The notes under the pieces: model-generated | What the model saw: only the letters and a program-made list of their open reading frames with translations | What the model was told of the DNA's origin: nothing | The model's database searches: none | Program-made: the position numbers and the translations under genes | Shown: in pieces, positions 25,501 to 33,940 of the stretch | Layout: the number at the start of each line of letters is the position of its first letter | Numbering within the stretch: the first letter of the stretch is position 1 | DNA from: Clostridia bacterium | Lineage (GTDB): Bacteria > Bacteroidota > Bacteroidia > Bacteroidales > 4484-276 | DNA: 36,492 bases | Direction of reading: 5' to 3' | Assembly: GCA_009928785.1 (NCBI GenBank) | Contig: SABY01000026.1 | Location: 1 to 36,492 of the forward strand

Positions 25501-26220
25501 ATTTCCATGCGAAACGGAAATGAGAAAAGCCTCGGTAGTTTGCCCCGATAGTGTGCGCCCGCTGGCATCGGTGATGGTGCCGGAGATCATCAGCGGCACG
25601 CGGCGACCCAATTTTTCGAAGGTATTCTCTACGGCAAACATAGCCGCCCGCGCGTTGAGCGTGTCGAAAATAGTTTCGATGAGCAGCACGTCAACGCCGC
25701 CATCCATCAGTCCTTGGGCTTGCTCCTGATAAGCCGTCACCAGGTCGTCGTAGGTCACGGCACGAAAACCGGGATTATTTACATCGGGCGACATAGAGGC
25801 GGTTTTGCTGGTAGGCCCCAGCGCGCCGGCCACAAAGCGCGGCTTGCTCATCGACATGCCCGTAAAACGGTCGGCGGCAGCACGCGCCAACTGCGCCGAG
25901 GCTTTGTTGATGGCGTATGCCTGATCCTGTAACTGGTAATCAGCCAGAGAAGTGCGTGTGGCATTAAACGTATTGGTTTCGATGATGTCGGCACCGGCGG
26001 CAAGATAGGCTTCGTGAATTTCGGCGATGACCTGTGGCTGGGTAAGCGAGAGCAGGTCGTTGCAGCCTTTCAGATCGACCGGATGCTCCTTAAATTGATG
26101 CCCGCGAAAATCGGCTTCGGTGAGTTTGTAGCGTTGTATCATTGTACCCATGGCACCGTCGAGCAGCAGGATGCGCTCCTGCAAAAGGCGGTACAGCGGG
26201 TGTTCTTCATTATTTATCAT
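22537..26220 (-). CDS. metH: Cobalamin-dependent methionine synthase
   Basis: This 1227-residue cytoplasmic enzyme transfers a methyl group from methyltetrahydrofolate to homocysteine through cobalamin. All four modules are present. The homocysteine domain (1-330) carries zinc ligands C248 (GLNC) and C311-C312 ([11 protein letters not shown]). The folate domain (about 350-620) has [16 protein letters not shown] and VDSSKWSV. The cobalamin cap and Rossmann domain (about 650-890) have [12 protein letters not shown] with the cobalt-ligand His760. The reactivation domain (about 900-1227) has the SAM-binding region [12 protein letters not shown]. The length equals the E. coli enzyme. It stands alone in its transcription unit; no cobalamin or SAM riboswitch was recognised upstream. 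Confidence 0.97.
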   Translation of the reverse strand: MINNEEHPLYRLLQERILLLDGAMGTMIQRYKLTEADFRGHQFKEHPVDLKGCNDLLSLTQPQVIAEIHEAYLAAGADIIETNTFNATRTSLADYQLQDQAYAINKASAQLARAAADRFTGMSMSKPRFVAGALGPTSKTASMSPDVNNPGFRAVTYDDLVTAYQEQAQGLMDGGVDVLLIETIFDTLNARAAMFAVENTFEKLGRRVPLMISGTITDASGRTLSGQTTEAFLISVSHGNLLSVGLNCALGAKEMRPYLAELSAKAPMFVSVYPNAGLPNQFGEYDESPEAMAEQLRGFVESGYANIIGGCCGTTPDHIRAFAKIAAAGKPRLVPELPPQLRLSGLEPLIAWQGSNFINIGERTNVSGSKKFARLIREKNYEEALAIARHQVEGGAQMIDVNMDEAMLNSELEMTNFLHMIMSEPDIARLPIVVDSSKWSVIEAGLKCLQGKSVVNSISLKEGEAEFLRQARLARKYGAAVIVMAFDEEGQAADLQRKTEICQRAYNLLTQRVGFPPSDIIFDPNILTVGTGIEAHNNYAVDYIEATRWIKQNLPHARVSGGVSNLSFAFQGNNQVREAMHSVFLYHAIKAGMDMGIVNPGMLQIYDEIPPDLLQLIEDVVLNRRKDATDRLIAFAEKLKDKEKTPEQEDAWRKEPVQERLKHALIKGIVSHINEDVEEARQLYPRALDVIEQPLMDGMNVVGDLFGSGKMFLPQVVKSARVMKKAVAVLLPYIEAEKADGGGRHTAGKVLMATVKGDVHDIGKNIVGVVLACNNFEVIDLGVMVPATKILDTAVAEKVDIIGLSGLITPSLEEMVNVAQEMTLRKMQIPLLIGGATTSEIHTAVKIDPQYAPPVVHVRDASRSVAVVSALVSAERKEDFVKTIQQKYQTVRENYENRRLETPYISLEQARQNRIEIDWKDSDVYAPAFIGIKNFEDYDLAEIRNYIDWTFFFHTWRINGKYPAIFDDPLKGEEARKLFDDGNAMLDEIINKKMLKASGVIGFWPAHSIGDDVQIFENKEANHPLASFRFLRNQQQKPSDAPNLCLADFIAPKETGITDYIGGFAVTAGIGVEQWVKQYEADNDDYNAIMIKIMADRLAEAFAELIHHRVRKEFWPYAPDEQLTVEEMLREKYQGIRPAPGYPACPEHSEKRTLFDALKAEDVGIQLTESFAMVPGASVSGYFFAHPQAQYFNLGNLSQDQVTDYARRKGISVAQAEKLLNVNLNYK

Positions 26221-26551
26221 TCCAATGAATATTTATTTTCCATTAATAAATTTCTGCGTTTGCTTTCGCAAATGAGCGATGCAATCTCTTTTAACAGAAA
26301 TAGAGGGTGCAGGTTTACAATTGGTTTGAATTAATAAAAGAAGCTCCGATGTAAAACGGGATGTTTTATCGGTAGATGAAATTGGCATTGGTCATCTCAA
26401 CGCAATCAACTTTCAAGCAGGTGGCGGGGTTGATATTTGTTTTTATGCTGAATGCAGGTGGTATTTATTCCAATTCCAAAGCATGAAAAATGACATGGTA
26501 TCGCATTTAGCCGGGTCAATTATTATAGCCCGCATGATTTAGAGATTTCAT
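26221..26551. other. 331-bp gap upstream of metH without recognised genes
   Basis: The gap lies between the metH start and the 3' end of the L-domain gene. It becomes visibly AT-rich from about 26320. No TAnnTTTG box, riboswitch core or convincing terminator was found on the minus strand. A loose stem around GATGTAAAAC/GTTTTATC (26348-26370) is the only structure noted. Confidence 0.4.
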
Positions 26552-27598
26552 TCAAATCTTAAATATCATTTCCATGTAAGTTGTGGCATTGGATTGGAAA
26601 ATAATAAAGTATATTCCATTTTGAAATTCAGAAATATCTATCTTATCAATTACTCCCTTTTTGTGGATTACCATTTTACCAACATGATCGAAGACCCTTA
26701 TTTCTGTGATTGGCTTTTGATGTTTGGTGCTAAAGAACAATAAATTCTTTGTTGGATTAGGGTAAATAGAAATGCTATTTTCCAACTCAGGAAATTCGCT
26801 GGTTTTTACAAAACAGGCATCCAAAATTTCTTCCTGATTATTGCACCCGGTAGCATTGTTATGGATATTAAAGCTACCGCCTGGCTCAGCCAAATAGTTG
26901 CAAATGCTTTCAACCTCGCATTCGGACAATGAATCATTCATGTAAATGGATAGGTTACCAATCGAGTTAGGGTCAATATTATCCAATCCGGACAGGCTTT
27001 TCAGTCCGGTTAAAAAAATCTGTAAATCCCCATTTATAGATTCCACATTTTCAAGTCCTGTCAGACTTTTGAGATAATGGCCATTACTTAAATTAAGGTT
27101 TCCGTTGATTGAGGTAATTCCCTGAAGACCATCAAAACTTTCCGTTCCGGTATAGTATATCTCCAAACCGCCTATGGAAGCTATTTCTGGCATACCTAAA
27201 AAATTTTTAACGCCGGAAAAACTTACAAAGACAGTTCCGCTGATTTCTGTCAAAGCATCCAATCCATTCAGATGATCGAGAAAACCATTGCGTGCGATTT
27301 GTAAGTCTGCACCAATGTTTGTCAACGAATTTAGGCCTTGTAAATCTGTGAGTTGGGTACTATCGACCAGTAACTCGCCACCTATTTCAGTTAAAACACT
27401 TAAGCCATAAAGATTATTAATATTGAAACCATGAATCCAGACATCCCCTTCGATGTCGGTACATCCCGGATAATTTGTTTGAAAATTATCAATTTCTTGT
27501 TGGGTCAAAAAAGTAATTCCTTCAGGTAAACATGATTGGGATAATGCTGAATGCTGGATAATTAAGCTAAGGCCAATAAAAAACAATGTTGTTCTCAT
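26552..27598 (-). CDS. Secreted receptor-L-domain-like repeat protein with T9SS tail
   Basis: This 348-residue exported protein has a signal peptide (about 1-20, ending ALSQ). Six to seven repeats of about 22-24 residues follow, of the type L.GL..L..I.GDL.I, for example LSVLTEIGGELLV, LNSLTNIGADLQI and LENVESINGDLQI. These resemble the leucine-rich receptor L-domain fold. A Cys-rich segment (SLSECEVESICNYLAEPGG) precedes the C-terminal type A T9SS sorting domain, which starts near ISIYPNPTKNLLFF. It should be placed on the surface or secreted and could bind a protein or glycan. It is AT-rich like the adjacent restriction genes and unlike the metH side. The function is unknown. Confidence 0.8.
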   Translation of the reverse strand: MRTTLFFIGLSLIIQHSALSQSCLPEGITFLTQQEIDNFQTNYPGCTDIEGDVWIHGFNINNLYGLSVLTEIGGELLVDSTQLTDLQGLNSLTNIGADLQIARNGFLDHLNGLDALTEISGTVFVSFSGVKNFLGMPEIASIGGLEIYYTGTESFDGLQGITSINGNLNLSNGHYLKSLTGLENVESINGDLQIFLTGLKSLSGLDNIDPNSIGNLSIYMNDSLSECEVESICNYLAEPGGSFNIHNNATGCNNQEEILDACFVKTSEFPELENSISIYPNPTKNLLFFSTKHQKPITEIRVFDHVGKMVIHKKGVIDKIDISEFQNGIYFIIFQSNATTYMEMIFKI

Positions 27599-27723
27599 AA
27601 ATCAATACTTTATTAATTGCTATCGCAAAACGGCTGGCGGTATGTTTTAATTGCCGATTGTGATGCACTTTTCTGACGGCTGCTGCGACTTGGCAATGTG
27701 TGTGAATCTTAGGCGTTGGCATA

Positions 27724-28692
27724 TCACAAATGAATAATCCAATTACAAATTTCAGCCAATTGCTCGTCATTGGTTAAGTTAGCCGCATTATTCAATGTTC
27801 CGGTTTTTAACTGCTTGTATATTTCAGAAGCCATACCGCTTTCTATTGCAGCGCCAATGAAAAATGTCTGAGGAGTAAGTTTCTCCTTTGAAAAACTGGT
27901 TCGTATTCTGTTTAACGCAGAATAGGCAGTTTTCCAATGCTCGTCAGCTCCTGCCGGGTCAATACCACCTTTTAGTTCGCCAAATGCAATATATTTTGTG
28001 TGGTTGTGAATAATTGATTGCTTCCCGGCTTTCAAATCAGATGCTGTTCCGTGCAGTATTGATAAGTCAACATTTTTGTTTACCAGTGGAACATTAATAT
28101 TCAAAACTAACAGCCTGTCAATCTTTCCTTTTTCCCAATAAAGTGCTTTAATGCGTTTTTCAATTTCTGTATCGTCTTTAGGTTTATCGAGCCAAGTATT
28201 TGAATCATTGTCTTTCCATTGGTATTCTATACCAGCAATATTGAACACTGATAACAATGAACGCAAAAATTTTCTTTCTCCGAGTAAACCTGCAAGATTT
28301 CGAGCTTTGCCTCCTAATGCGTCACCTTTAGTCAAAAGATAGCGGTAAACAAGTTCATCAATAAAACTATCACCCGCTGGTTCTAAAAATTCTTTAATGA
28401 ATCCTTGTATAGCAATCGTTCTATCATCTTCTGTTAAATAATTTAGGGATTTGTCTGATAAACCGGATGCAGCTAAAAGGCCTACCCGTAAATCATCTAA
28501 TTGTAAAAGATCTTTGGGCCTTTTTGCTTTACTTGAAAGGGCTTTAAGTGCTTTTGCTTCTTCAATGTATGGAATGGCAAGGTAGTTTTTCTCTAATGCC
28601 ATTGCGACAAATCCCGCTCTTGTTCTCGCACGGGAAGTAACTAAATCGTCTGCCGATTTAATCAACCTGTTTGTTTTTATTTTTTCTGCCAT
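27724..28692 (-). CDS. AvaI/BsoBI-family type II restriction endonuclease
   Basis: This 322-residue protein is very probably a type II restriction enzyme of the AvaI/BsoBI family, whose members cut C^YCGRG. The stretch FGELKGGIDPAGADEHWKTA supplies E239, K241 and H252 with exactly the E-x-K plus 11-residue-later His spacing recalled for BsoBI (E240, K242, H253). D209 in NVDLSIL is the likely partner of BsoBI D212. Total length (BsoBI is about 323) also agrees. ATG at 28692 (MAEKIKTNR) is preferred over 28704 because it needs less overlap; it still overlaps the methyltransferase by 16 bp, consistent with coupled translation. The specificity is inferred from family only. Confidence 0.85.
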   Translation of the reverse strand: MAEKIKTNRLIKSADDLVTSRARTRAGFVAMALEKNYLAIPYIEEAKALKALSSKAKRPKDLLQLDDLRVGLLAASGLSDKSLNYLTEDDRTIAIQGFIKEFLEPAGDSFIDELVYRYLLTKGDALGGKARNLAGLLGERKFLRSLLSVFNIAGIEYQWKDNDSNTWLDKPKDDTEIEKRIKALYWEKGKIDRLLVLNINVPLVNKNVDLSILHGTASDLKAGKQSIIHNHTKYIAFGELKGGIDPAGADEHWKTAYSALNRIRTSFSKEKLTPQTFFIGAAIESGMASEIYKQLKTGTLNNAANLTNDEQLAEICNWIIHL

Positions 28693-30101
28693 AAATAAAC
28701 ACATTTACGGACTTCTGTTCGGCCATAGTTCCCCATTTGTTGGCTGCTATTACCTTTGCCCTTGGGTAATACAAATATTTTGTTAATGTTAAATCCGAAA
28801 TTTTCTGCAAAATCAGATAAAATCAAATCTACCGGAATTTCTTCACCGCCATAGCGAACATTATCATTTACCATCACACAATAGCCACCGCTTTTTGTAA
28901 CACGAGCCATTTCATAAATTACAAAACAAAGTTCGAGAAAGTAATTTTTTACCATCCTTGCAATGTTATTGTTATTCAGTTTCCCTCGTTTGTTAAGTTC
29001 ATCTAAAATCGTGTTTACTTCCATCATTGCATCCGAGTTTTGATAGGATTTAATGACTTTTTCAAATGCTTCTTTTTGATTGATAGAAGAGTAAAGGTTT
29101 TCGAGATATTCAATCTTATCCTTGTTTTCTACCGTACACGACAACATTGATTGTCTGAGATTTTTTACCTGCTCATGGTCATATCCCAAATAAACTAACT
29201 CTAATGCGTAAGTCCGTGTATAGTCATAACGATTGCAATAAGGGGGAGAAGTAATGATGAAGTCAAAAAAATCGCTCTCAAGTTTTGGTAATTCTTCGAG
29301 ACAAGTGCCCTCAATAATGTTTACAGGCTTTTTCTCTATAGAAATATTTTCAAATTGATCAAACAAAGAGCTACTTTGATTTGGTTGCAGGTCTTGTAAA
29401 ATTTGATTTATTTTTACTTTTACAGCATCTTCAAAGCTCAAGATTTTCCCTTTATCAAAAGGCTTACCTGATAATTCTCGTTTACAACGGTAATCCCAAC
29501 GCAGGTACTGTCCGTCCTTTCTTGTATAGCTAATTTCTTCTAACACTGCAAATGCTGCAAATTTCAAAATGGTCTGAACAGGTTTATCATTTATTTGGGA
29601 GCAATAGGCTAAATACTTATTTAAGTATTCTTCTGTATCGTCAGGAAAGGCATCCTTTGTAATCGAAATATGATGAATATAGTTATTCCACTTTCTCATC
29701 GTTGAAATTTCATTCCACATTTTTTTTGAAATGGCTCTAAATTCGTCAACTTGTATTTCGCTAATAGCCTGTCGGGTTTGCATAACAAATGTTCCAACGG
29801 GTAAAAGTTCAATTCCATGTGATTCCCATCCTAACTCCTGTCCGGCAAACAATGTAGTACCTACTCCGGCAAAGGGGTCTAAGACTTTACCACCGTCAGG
29901 TGCATACTCCGAAAGAAAGTATTTTACAAGGGCAGAAGAAAAGCCCTCTTTATACTTGAACCAACGGTAAATAGGTTCTTCTTTGTTTGCTTGAAAACTA
30001 ACAACTTTCCTGTTTAGATTGTAAGCTGTTTCTAATCTGTCTGCAAGCCGGTCAAATAGTTTTTCTCTTTCTGATTTAAACAGTTCTACTTCTTTAAACA
30101 T
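28677..30101 (-). CDS. Type II DNA methyltransferase (SPPY motif)
   Basis: This 474-residue SAM-dependent DNA methyltransferase should protect sites cut by the overlapping endonuclease. The SAM-binding motif I is LDPFAGVGTTLFAG (from residue 74) and the catalytic motif IV is TSPPY (284-288, followed by CNRYDY). SPPY is usual for N4-cytosine methyltransferases. Motif I lies about 200 residues before motif IV, the alpha-like order, leaving room for a recognition domain between them. The later VNDNVRYGGEEIPVD and KSGGYCVMV segments fit motifs VI-VIII. Its 3' end overlaps the endonuclease start, and a small ORF ends 16 bp upstream. Confidence 0.88.
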   Translation of the reverse strand: MFKEVELFKSEREKLFDRLADRLETAYNLNRKVVSFQANKEEPIYRWFKYKEGFSSALVKYFLSEYAPDGGKVLDPFAGVGTTLFAGQELGWESHGIELLPVGTFVMQTRQAISEIQVDEFRAISKKMWNEISTMRKWNNYIHHISITKDAFPDDTEEYLNKYLAYCSQINDKPVQTILKFAAFAVLEEISYTRKDGQYLRWDYRCKRELSGKPFDKGKILSFEDAVKVKINQILQDLQPNQSSSLFDQFENISIEKKPVNIIEGTCLEELPKLESDFFDFIITSPPYCNRYDYTRTYALELVYLGYDHEQVKNLRQSMLSCTVENKDKIEYLENLYSSINQKEAFEKVIKSYQNSDAMMEVNTILDELNKRGKLNNNNIARMVKNYFLELCFVIYEMARVTKSGGYCVMVNDNVRYGGEEIPVDLILSDFAENFGFNINKIFVLPKGKGNSSQQMGNYGRTEVRKCVYLWQKK

Positions 30102-30117
30102 TACGTATAGCTTTTAA

Positions 30118-30339
30118 TTAAGGCATTTGCTTCCCGGCCATTCGATTAAGCCCAACTTTGCAGTCTGAATATGCATATTGGAATCCATAATTCTCAATTT
30201 TTAATAACTGCAAATTTACTCTTTTCTTTTCAGGATCGTTGAAATCACATATTACCCCTGACTCATCGCCCAATGCTTTAGCATTCTCTTTGTCGATTTG
30301 ATAAAGGAGCTGAAGGCGTTCCTTAATAGTGCAAGACAA
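30118..30339 (-). CDS. Small hypothetical protein upstream of the methyltransferase
   Basis: This is a 73-residue ORF that I do not recognise. It is charged (KERLQLLYQIDKENAKALGDESG) and has two Cys, no signal peptide or membrane segment, and no clear helix-turn-helix. It ends 16 bp before the methyltransferase start, so it could be the first gene of the restriction-modification operon, where a controller protein sometimes lies. It could equally be a decayed fragment. Coding status is uncertain. Confidence 0.4.
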   Translation of the reverse strand: MSCTIKERLQLLYQIDKENAKALGDESGVICDFNDPEKKRVNLQLLKIENYGFQYAYSDCKVGLNRMAGKQMP

Positions 30340-30394
30340 AAAAAGACCGTGAAAAAACCAACTAAATTAATGATGGTAATTCTCTGAAATAAAA

Positions 30395-30402
30395 TACCTT
30401 TG
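30395..30402 (+). promoter_or_regulatory. Candidate -7 box of the TPR-CHAT gene
   Basis: TACCTTTG fits the Bacteroidota TAnnTTTG element perfectly and is the same octamer as in the korA promoter. It ends 19 bp before the ATG at 30422. The expected -33 TTG is not present at the right spacing. Confidence 0.45.
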
Positions 30403-30421
30403 GCAAAAAAATACTCCTGTC

Positions 30422-33166
30422 ATGCGCGCTTTGCTTGTCATAATTTTCTTGCTGGGGTTTGCGCATTTATCAATGGGCTTTCCACAGAATGGTGAAAATG
30501 GGCTTTACGCCAAAAAAGCCGATCGTTTTTATGATCAGCTTTCCTACGATAGCGCTGCCATTTACTATTCATTAGCAATCCACAACACCAACCAAAACGA
30601 CGCTCCGGAACTTTTCGGTACTCTTCTCAACCGCAAGGCCTCTTCATTATTTTGGTCGGATCGGATGGATGAAACGCTGAAAGCCTGCAGGAGAAGTTTA
30701 AAATTTTGCTGTGATACATTAGGCTCCCTACATCCCGAAACGGCACAGGCACAAATGAATCTCGGCGCCTTTAAATTCCTGTCGGGAAACTTTGGCGTGG
30801 TAGCTGAGCATTTTTATGAAGCTGCCTTCATCCTCGAAAATTATTATGGAAAAGATAATGCGAAAGTGGCAAAGGCCTATGAGTGGCTGGGAACCCTATA
30901 CGAATCGCAGTCTGACACAGCACTTGCGCGAAAGTATTTATGGAAATCGCTAAATATTTATGAGAAATCACTGGGTGCTGACCATCCTGATATTGCCGAA
31001 TTGTATCGATACATCGGTTTGTATTACAAGCGTTTTACGCCGCACGATTCGGCCATTTATTATTTTGAAAAAGCAAAACTTCTTTTCGACCAAAAATATG
31101 GCGCGGCCAACTTCCAATCGGTGAAATGCCTGAACAACATTTCGGATACCTATGCGAATGGCATGGGCCAATGGAACCAAGTGCCTGCAATGTATGAAAT
31201 GTGTATGAAACTATCGTCGGGTTTCAAATCGCCCAATCGCCATACTGCTGCCATGACGCTATATCGCATGTATGATTTCTATAATCACCAACAGGATTTT
31301 CTGCTCTCCATCGCTTACCTGAATAAGATTCTTCGGCTTTACTATCCTGACTTCGAAAACCAGAATATTTTTGAAAATCCGCGTCAGGCTGCTTCATGTC
31401 CTTACAACATACCAAAAATCATTTTTATAGCCAAGGCTGGGCTGCTGATTAAACAGGCCGAAAAAGATACCACCCACAAACGCCGGTACCTCACAGCAGC
31501 ATCGGAATGCTACGTTTTGTTCGATCGAATAGTGGAGGCGATGTGCAACAGCCTGCAACGGCTCGACGACCGGCTACGTTTTGCCAACAGTCATGCAAAA
31601 CTTTACTATGCGATTACGCGCCTCGAGCTTGAGCTGTATCAGTCAGGGTTTGGTGAAGAACACATCAGCAATGCGCTCTATTATTCAGAAAAGAAAAAGC
31701 TGAAAGACCAAATCCTAAAATTTACCGACAATCCCAGCTTTTTATTTCATAATAATGATGAATTTTCGGAGGAGATGATTGGGTATAAAAAGGAGCTGAA
31801 CGCATTGAAATCGGAACGTATTGCGGCAAATGATAAAACAAAAATTGATCGCCAGATTGTAAGCAAGACTTTGGAGGCCGACGCAAAGTATGATGCGTTT
31901 TATACAAATAACTCCCCACACCTCACGGCTCTCGCTAACCGCCCGAAGCCATCCATCCAGGAGCTGCAAAACCAATTAACGGAAAACGAATGTCTGCTCT
32001 ATTTTGCTGAAACCACACAGGATTACAAGCAAATCCCTCATGCTTTAATTGTGATCGCCATCGACAAACATCAGGTAAAGGCAGCCGAAATTGAAGGCCA
32101 GGAAACATTTTTTCTCATTTCAGATTTTTGCCAGGCGCTGTCATCCAATCGCTCATTGGATTCCACGCGTGTGGCCGGCACACAGCTTTACCAATTGCTG
32201 ATAGCTCCGTTTGCCGACTTATTAAAATGGGAAATCATTATTTACCCATCGGCATTTGTAAGCAAACTGCCTTTTGAGGCGCTGCCCGATTTGAGCAGGC
32301 ATGACGATTCCCGCCTGCTAATCGAAAATCATTTGGTGTGGAAAATATTTTCGTTGGACGACCTTTCTGTTAAAGATTCATTTGCCCGCACTTCGCGGGA
32401 TAGTTTGCTGGCGGTTGCCCCGGCCTTCAATGCGGCCAAAGCAGAGGAGATAGCGCTGCTTACCCAGCGCGACGTTAATCTGATCAATCTGGCCGGGGCC
32501 GCCAAAGAGTGTGGTATGATCGGCAAATATTACCGCACATTTTTGCTCGATGGTTTGTCGGCAGGCAAGGAGCAATTTAAGCGTATTTGCACCCGGTTTC
32601 CTTACATTCATATTTCCACCCATGGCGCTCCGTTAGATGGCGACACGGAAATTGTGCAGCTTGCTTTTAGCGCTGATGGCAATAATGATAACGGGTGGTT
32701 AAATTTTTATGAAATTCTAAATTTAGACATCCATGCCGATCTTGTGGTTTTGAGCGCCTGCAAAACCGGCGTGGGGATGAAAAACAACGGCGAAGGAAAC
32801 CTTAACCTGGGGTGGGCCTTCAGGCAGGCCGGTGCACAATCGGTTATCATCAGTTTGTGGGATGTGAGCGATTACGCCAGTTCGCAGATCATGCCATCGT
32901 TTTACGAATTTCTGGAAAAAGGCCATTCCAAACCGGAGGCGCTGCGGCTGGCCAAGCTCAGGTTTATCAACGACCACAGCCAGGCAACTGCGTCGCCGTT
33001 CTATTGGGCTGCATTCGATTTTGTCGGAAACGGGAGTGTCGATGTCGAAAAAACGGATGTCACAGATATCCTTCAAAGATTACTGATAGCCTTTGTCGGT
33101 CTTTCAGCGTTGTTATGGGTGGCCATTATTATTTGGAGAAAAAGTAAAGCCAGGAGACTTACCTGA
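30422..33166 (+). CDS. TPR-CHAT protease-like protein, exported and membrane-anchored
   Basis: This 914-residue protein has a probable signal peptide (1-19, LLVIIFLLGFAHLSMG), TPR-like helical repeats (about 25-430, including YEWLGTLYESQSDTALARKYLWKSLNIYEKSLG) and a coiled, charged linker (430-505). A C-terminal CHAT domain (about 510-875) is followed by one membrane helix (885-905) and a basic tail (RKSKARR). CHAT is a caspase-like cysteine peptidase fold. The catalytic pair is visible as His734 in YIHISTHG and Cys780 in VVLSACKTG, and the domain ends in the usual SPFYWAAFDFVG. Topology predicts TPR and CHAT outside the cytoplasmic membrane. It is convergent with the anti-sigma gene and overlaps it by 8 bp. 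The substrate is not known; the neighbours suggest a role in signalling. Confidence 0.88.
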   Translation: MRALLVIIFLLGFAHLSMGFPQNGENGLYAKKADRFYDQLSYDSAAIYYSLAIHNTNQNDAPELFGTLLNRKASSLFWSDRMDETLKACRRSLKFCCDTLGSLHPETAQAQMNLGAFKFLSGNFGVVAEHFYEAAFILENYYGKDNAKVAKAYEWLGTLYESQSDTALARKYLWKSLNIYEKSLGADHPDIAELYRYIGLYYKRFTPHDSAIYYFEKAKLLFDQKYGAANFQSVKCLNNISDTYANGMGQWNQVPAMYEMCMKLSSGFKSPNRHTAAMTLYRMYDFYNHQQDFLLSIAYLNKILRLYYPDFENQNIFENPRQAASCPYNIPKIIFIAKAGLLIKQAEKDTTHKRRYLTAASECYVLFDRIVEAMCNSLQRLDDRLRFANSHAKLYYAITRLELELYQSGFGEEHISNALYYSEKKKLKDQILKFTDNPSFLFHNNDEFSEEMIGYKKELNALKSERIAANDKTKIDRQIVSKTLEADAKYDAFYTNNSPHLTALANRPKPSIQELQNQLTENECLLYFAETTQDYKQIPHALIVIAIDKHQVKAAEIEGQETFFLISDFCQALSSNRSLDSTRVAGTQLYQLLIAPFADLLKWEIIIYPSAFVSKLPFEALPDLSRHDDSRLLIENHLVWKIFSLDDLSVKDSFARTSRDSLLAVAPAFNAAKAEEIALLTQRDVNLINLAGAAKECGMIGKYYRTFLLDGLSAGKEQFKRICTRFPYIHISTHGAPLDGDTEIVQLAFSADGNNDNGWLNFYEILNLDIHADLVVLSACKTGVGMKNNGEGNLNLGWAFRQAGAQSVIISLWDVSDYASSQIMPSFYEFLEKGHSKPEALRLAKLRFINDHSQATASPFYWAAFDFVGNGSVDVEKTDVTDILQRLLIAFVGLSALLWVAIIIWRKSKARRLT

Positions 33167-33911
33167 GCTTTTTTAAAAGATTGGACGTTTTAGCCTCGTA
33201 AAAGCCATCGTTATTGCTCAACATTTCAAGATAGACGCGGGCGGAATCCTGATCATCCTTATGCAGATAAGCCAGCGCAAGGTACCAGTTGATTTGCTCG
33301 TCAAACCCGCTGCTTTTGGTTGATGCCTCCTTAAACCAGTGGATGGCCTGTTCGCTTTCGCCCTTTGCCAGATAAGCATTTCCAAGATAAAACATCACGT
33401 CAGGGGTGTAGCTTTTGTTTATTAAAAACTGATGGAGCAGAACAATCGCCGAATCCCAATCTTCCACTTCATAGCACAGCATTGCTTTCGCTTTATCGTT
33501 CACAACGTTACTTTTTACAGTGATCATGTTAGGATAAGGCGCAAAATTGCGCTCGAAGAGCTTTTCGGAGGAAGGTGCCTGTAGCATAAAATACGAGCCG
33601 GCTGCAACGAAGACGAGCAGGATGGCTGCGACGCCATAAGTGTAAATCTTTCTATTGATACAAAACCCAGGTTTTTCGGGATGGGTTGGAGCTGTTATTC
33701 TTTTGAGGATTTCAGGTTCGTCTTTCACATCCATATAAAGTCCTGTAACGCGGTCGTTGCAAACTTCGCATTCACTCAGATGGCTTGAAACAACATCCGG
33801 CAGTTCGCGCAGCAATTGTTCGCGCATCATAGCCTCCACACACATGGCCACGGCCTCATCGGTGAGATGCCCTGCTTTGTTGATGTAACCGGTAGTATGA
33901 TTGTTTTTCAC
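33159..33911 (-). CDS. Transmembrane anti-sigma factor-like protein with TPR domain
   Basis: This 250-residue protein has a cytoplasmic N-terminus with H44-LSE-C48-EV-C51, the HxxxCxxC signature of zinc-binding anti-sigma domains. One membrane helix follows (about 90-110, YTYGVAAILLVFVAAGSYF), then a periplasmic part with two to three TPR units (about 140-250, VMFYLGNAYLAKGESEQAIHWFKEA). It begins 29 bp after the divergent sigma-like gene in the same direction, which is the usual sigma/anti-sigma order. Its stop overlaps the convergent TPR-CHAT gene by 8 bp. The likely role is to hold the sigma-like protein until a periplasmic signal is received. The signal, and any cleavage, are inferred. 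Confidence 0.75.
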   Translation of the reverse strand: MKNNHTTGYINKAGHLTDEAVAMCVEAMMREQLLRELPDVVSSHLSECEVCNDRVTGLYMDVKDEPEILKRITAPTHPEKPGFCINRKIYTYGVAAILLVFVAAGSYFMLQAPSSEKLFERNFAPYPNMITVKSNVVNDKAKAMLCYEVEDWDSAIVLLHQFLINKSYTPDVMFYLGNAYLAKGESEQAIHWFKEASTKSSGFDEQINWYLALAYLHKDDQDSARVYLEMLSNNDGFYEAKTSNLLKKLR

Positions 33912-33940
33912 AGTTTTAAAAAATTATCTTTATCTATTAA

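Noticed and set aside
22850..26300. Many plus-strand ORFs opposite metH
   Set aside because: They are antisense shadows of a fully conserved 1227-residue enzyme, caused by its base composition.
26221..26551. Cobalamin or SAM riboswitch before metH
   Set aside because: No B12-box-like or SAM-I core sequence was recognised on the minus strand.
27567..27770. 67-codon minus-strand ORF between the endonuclease and the L-domain gene
   Set aside because: It overlaps both neighbouring genes in another frame and has no recognisable features.
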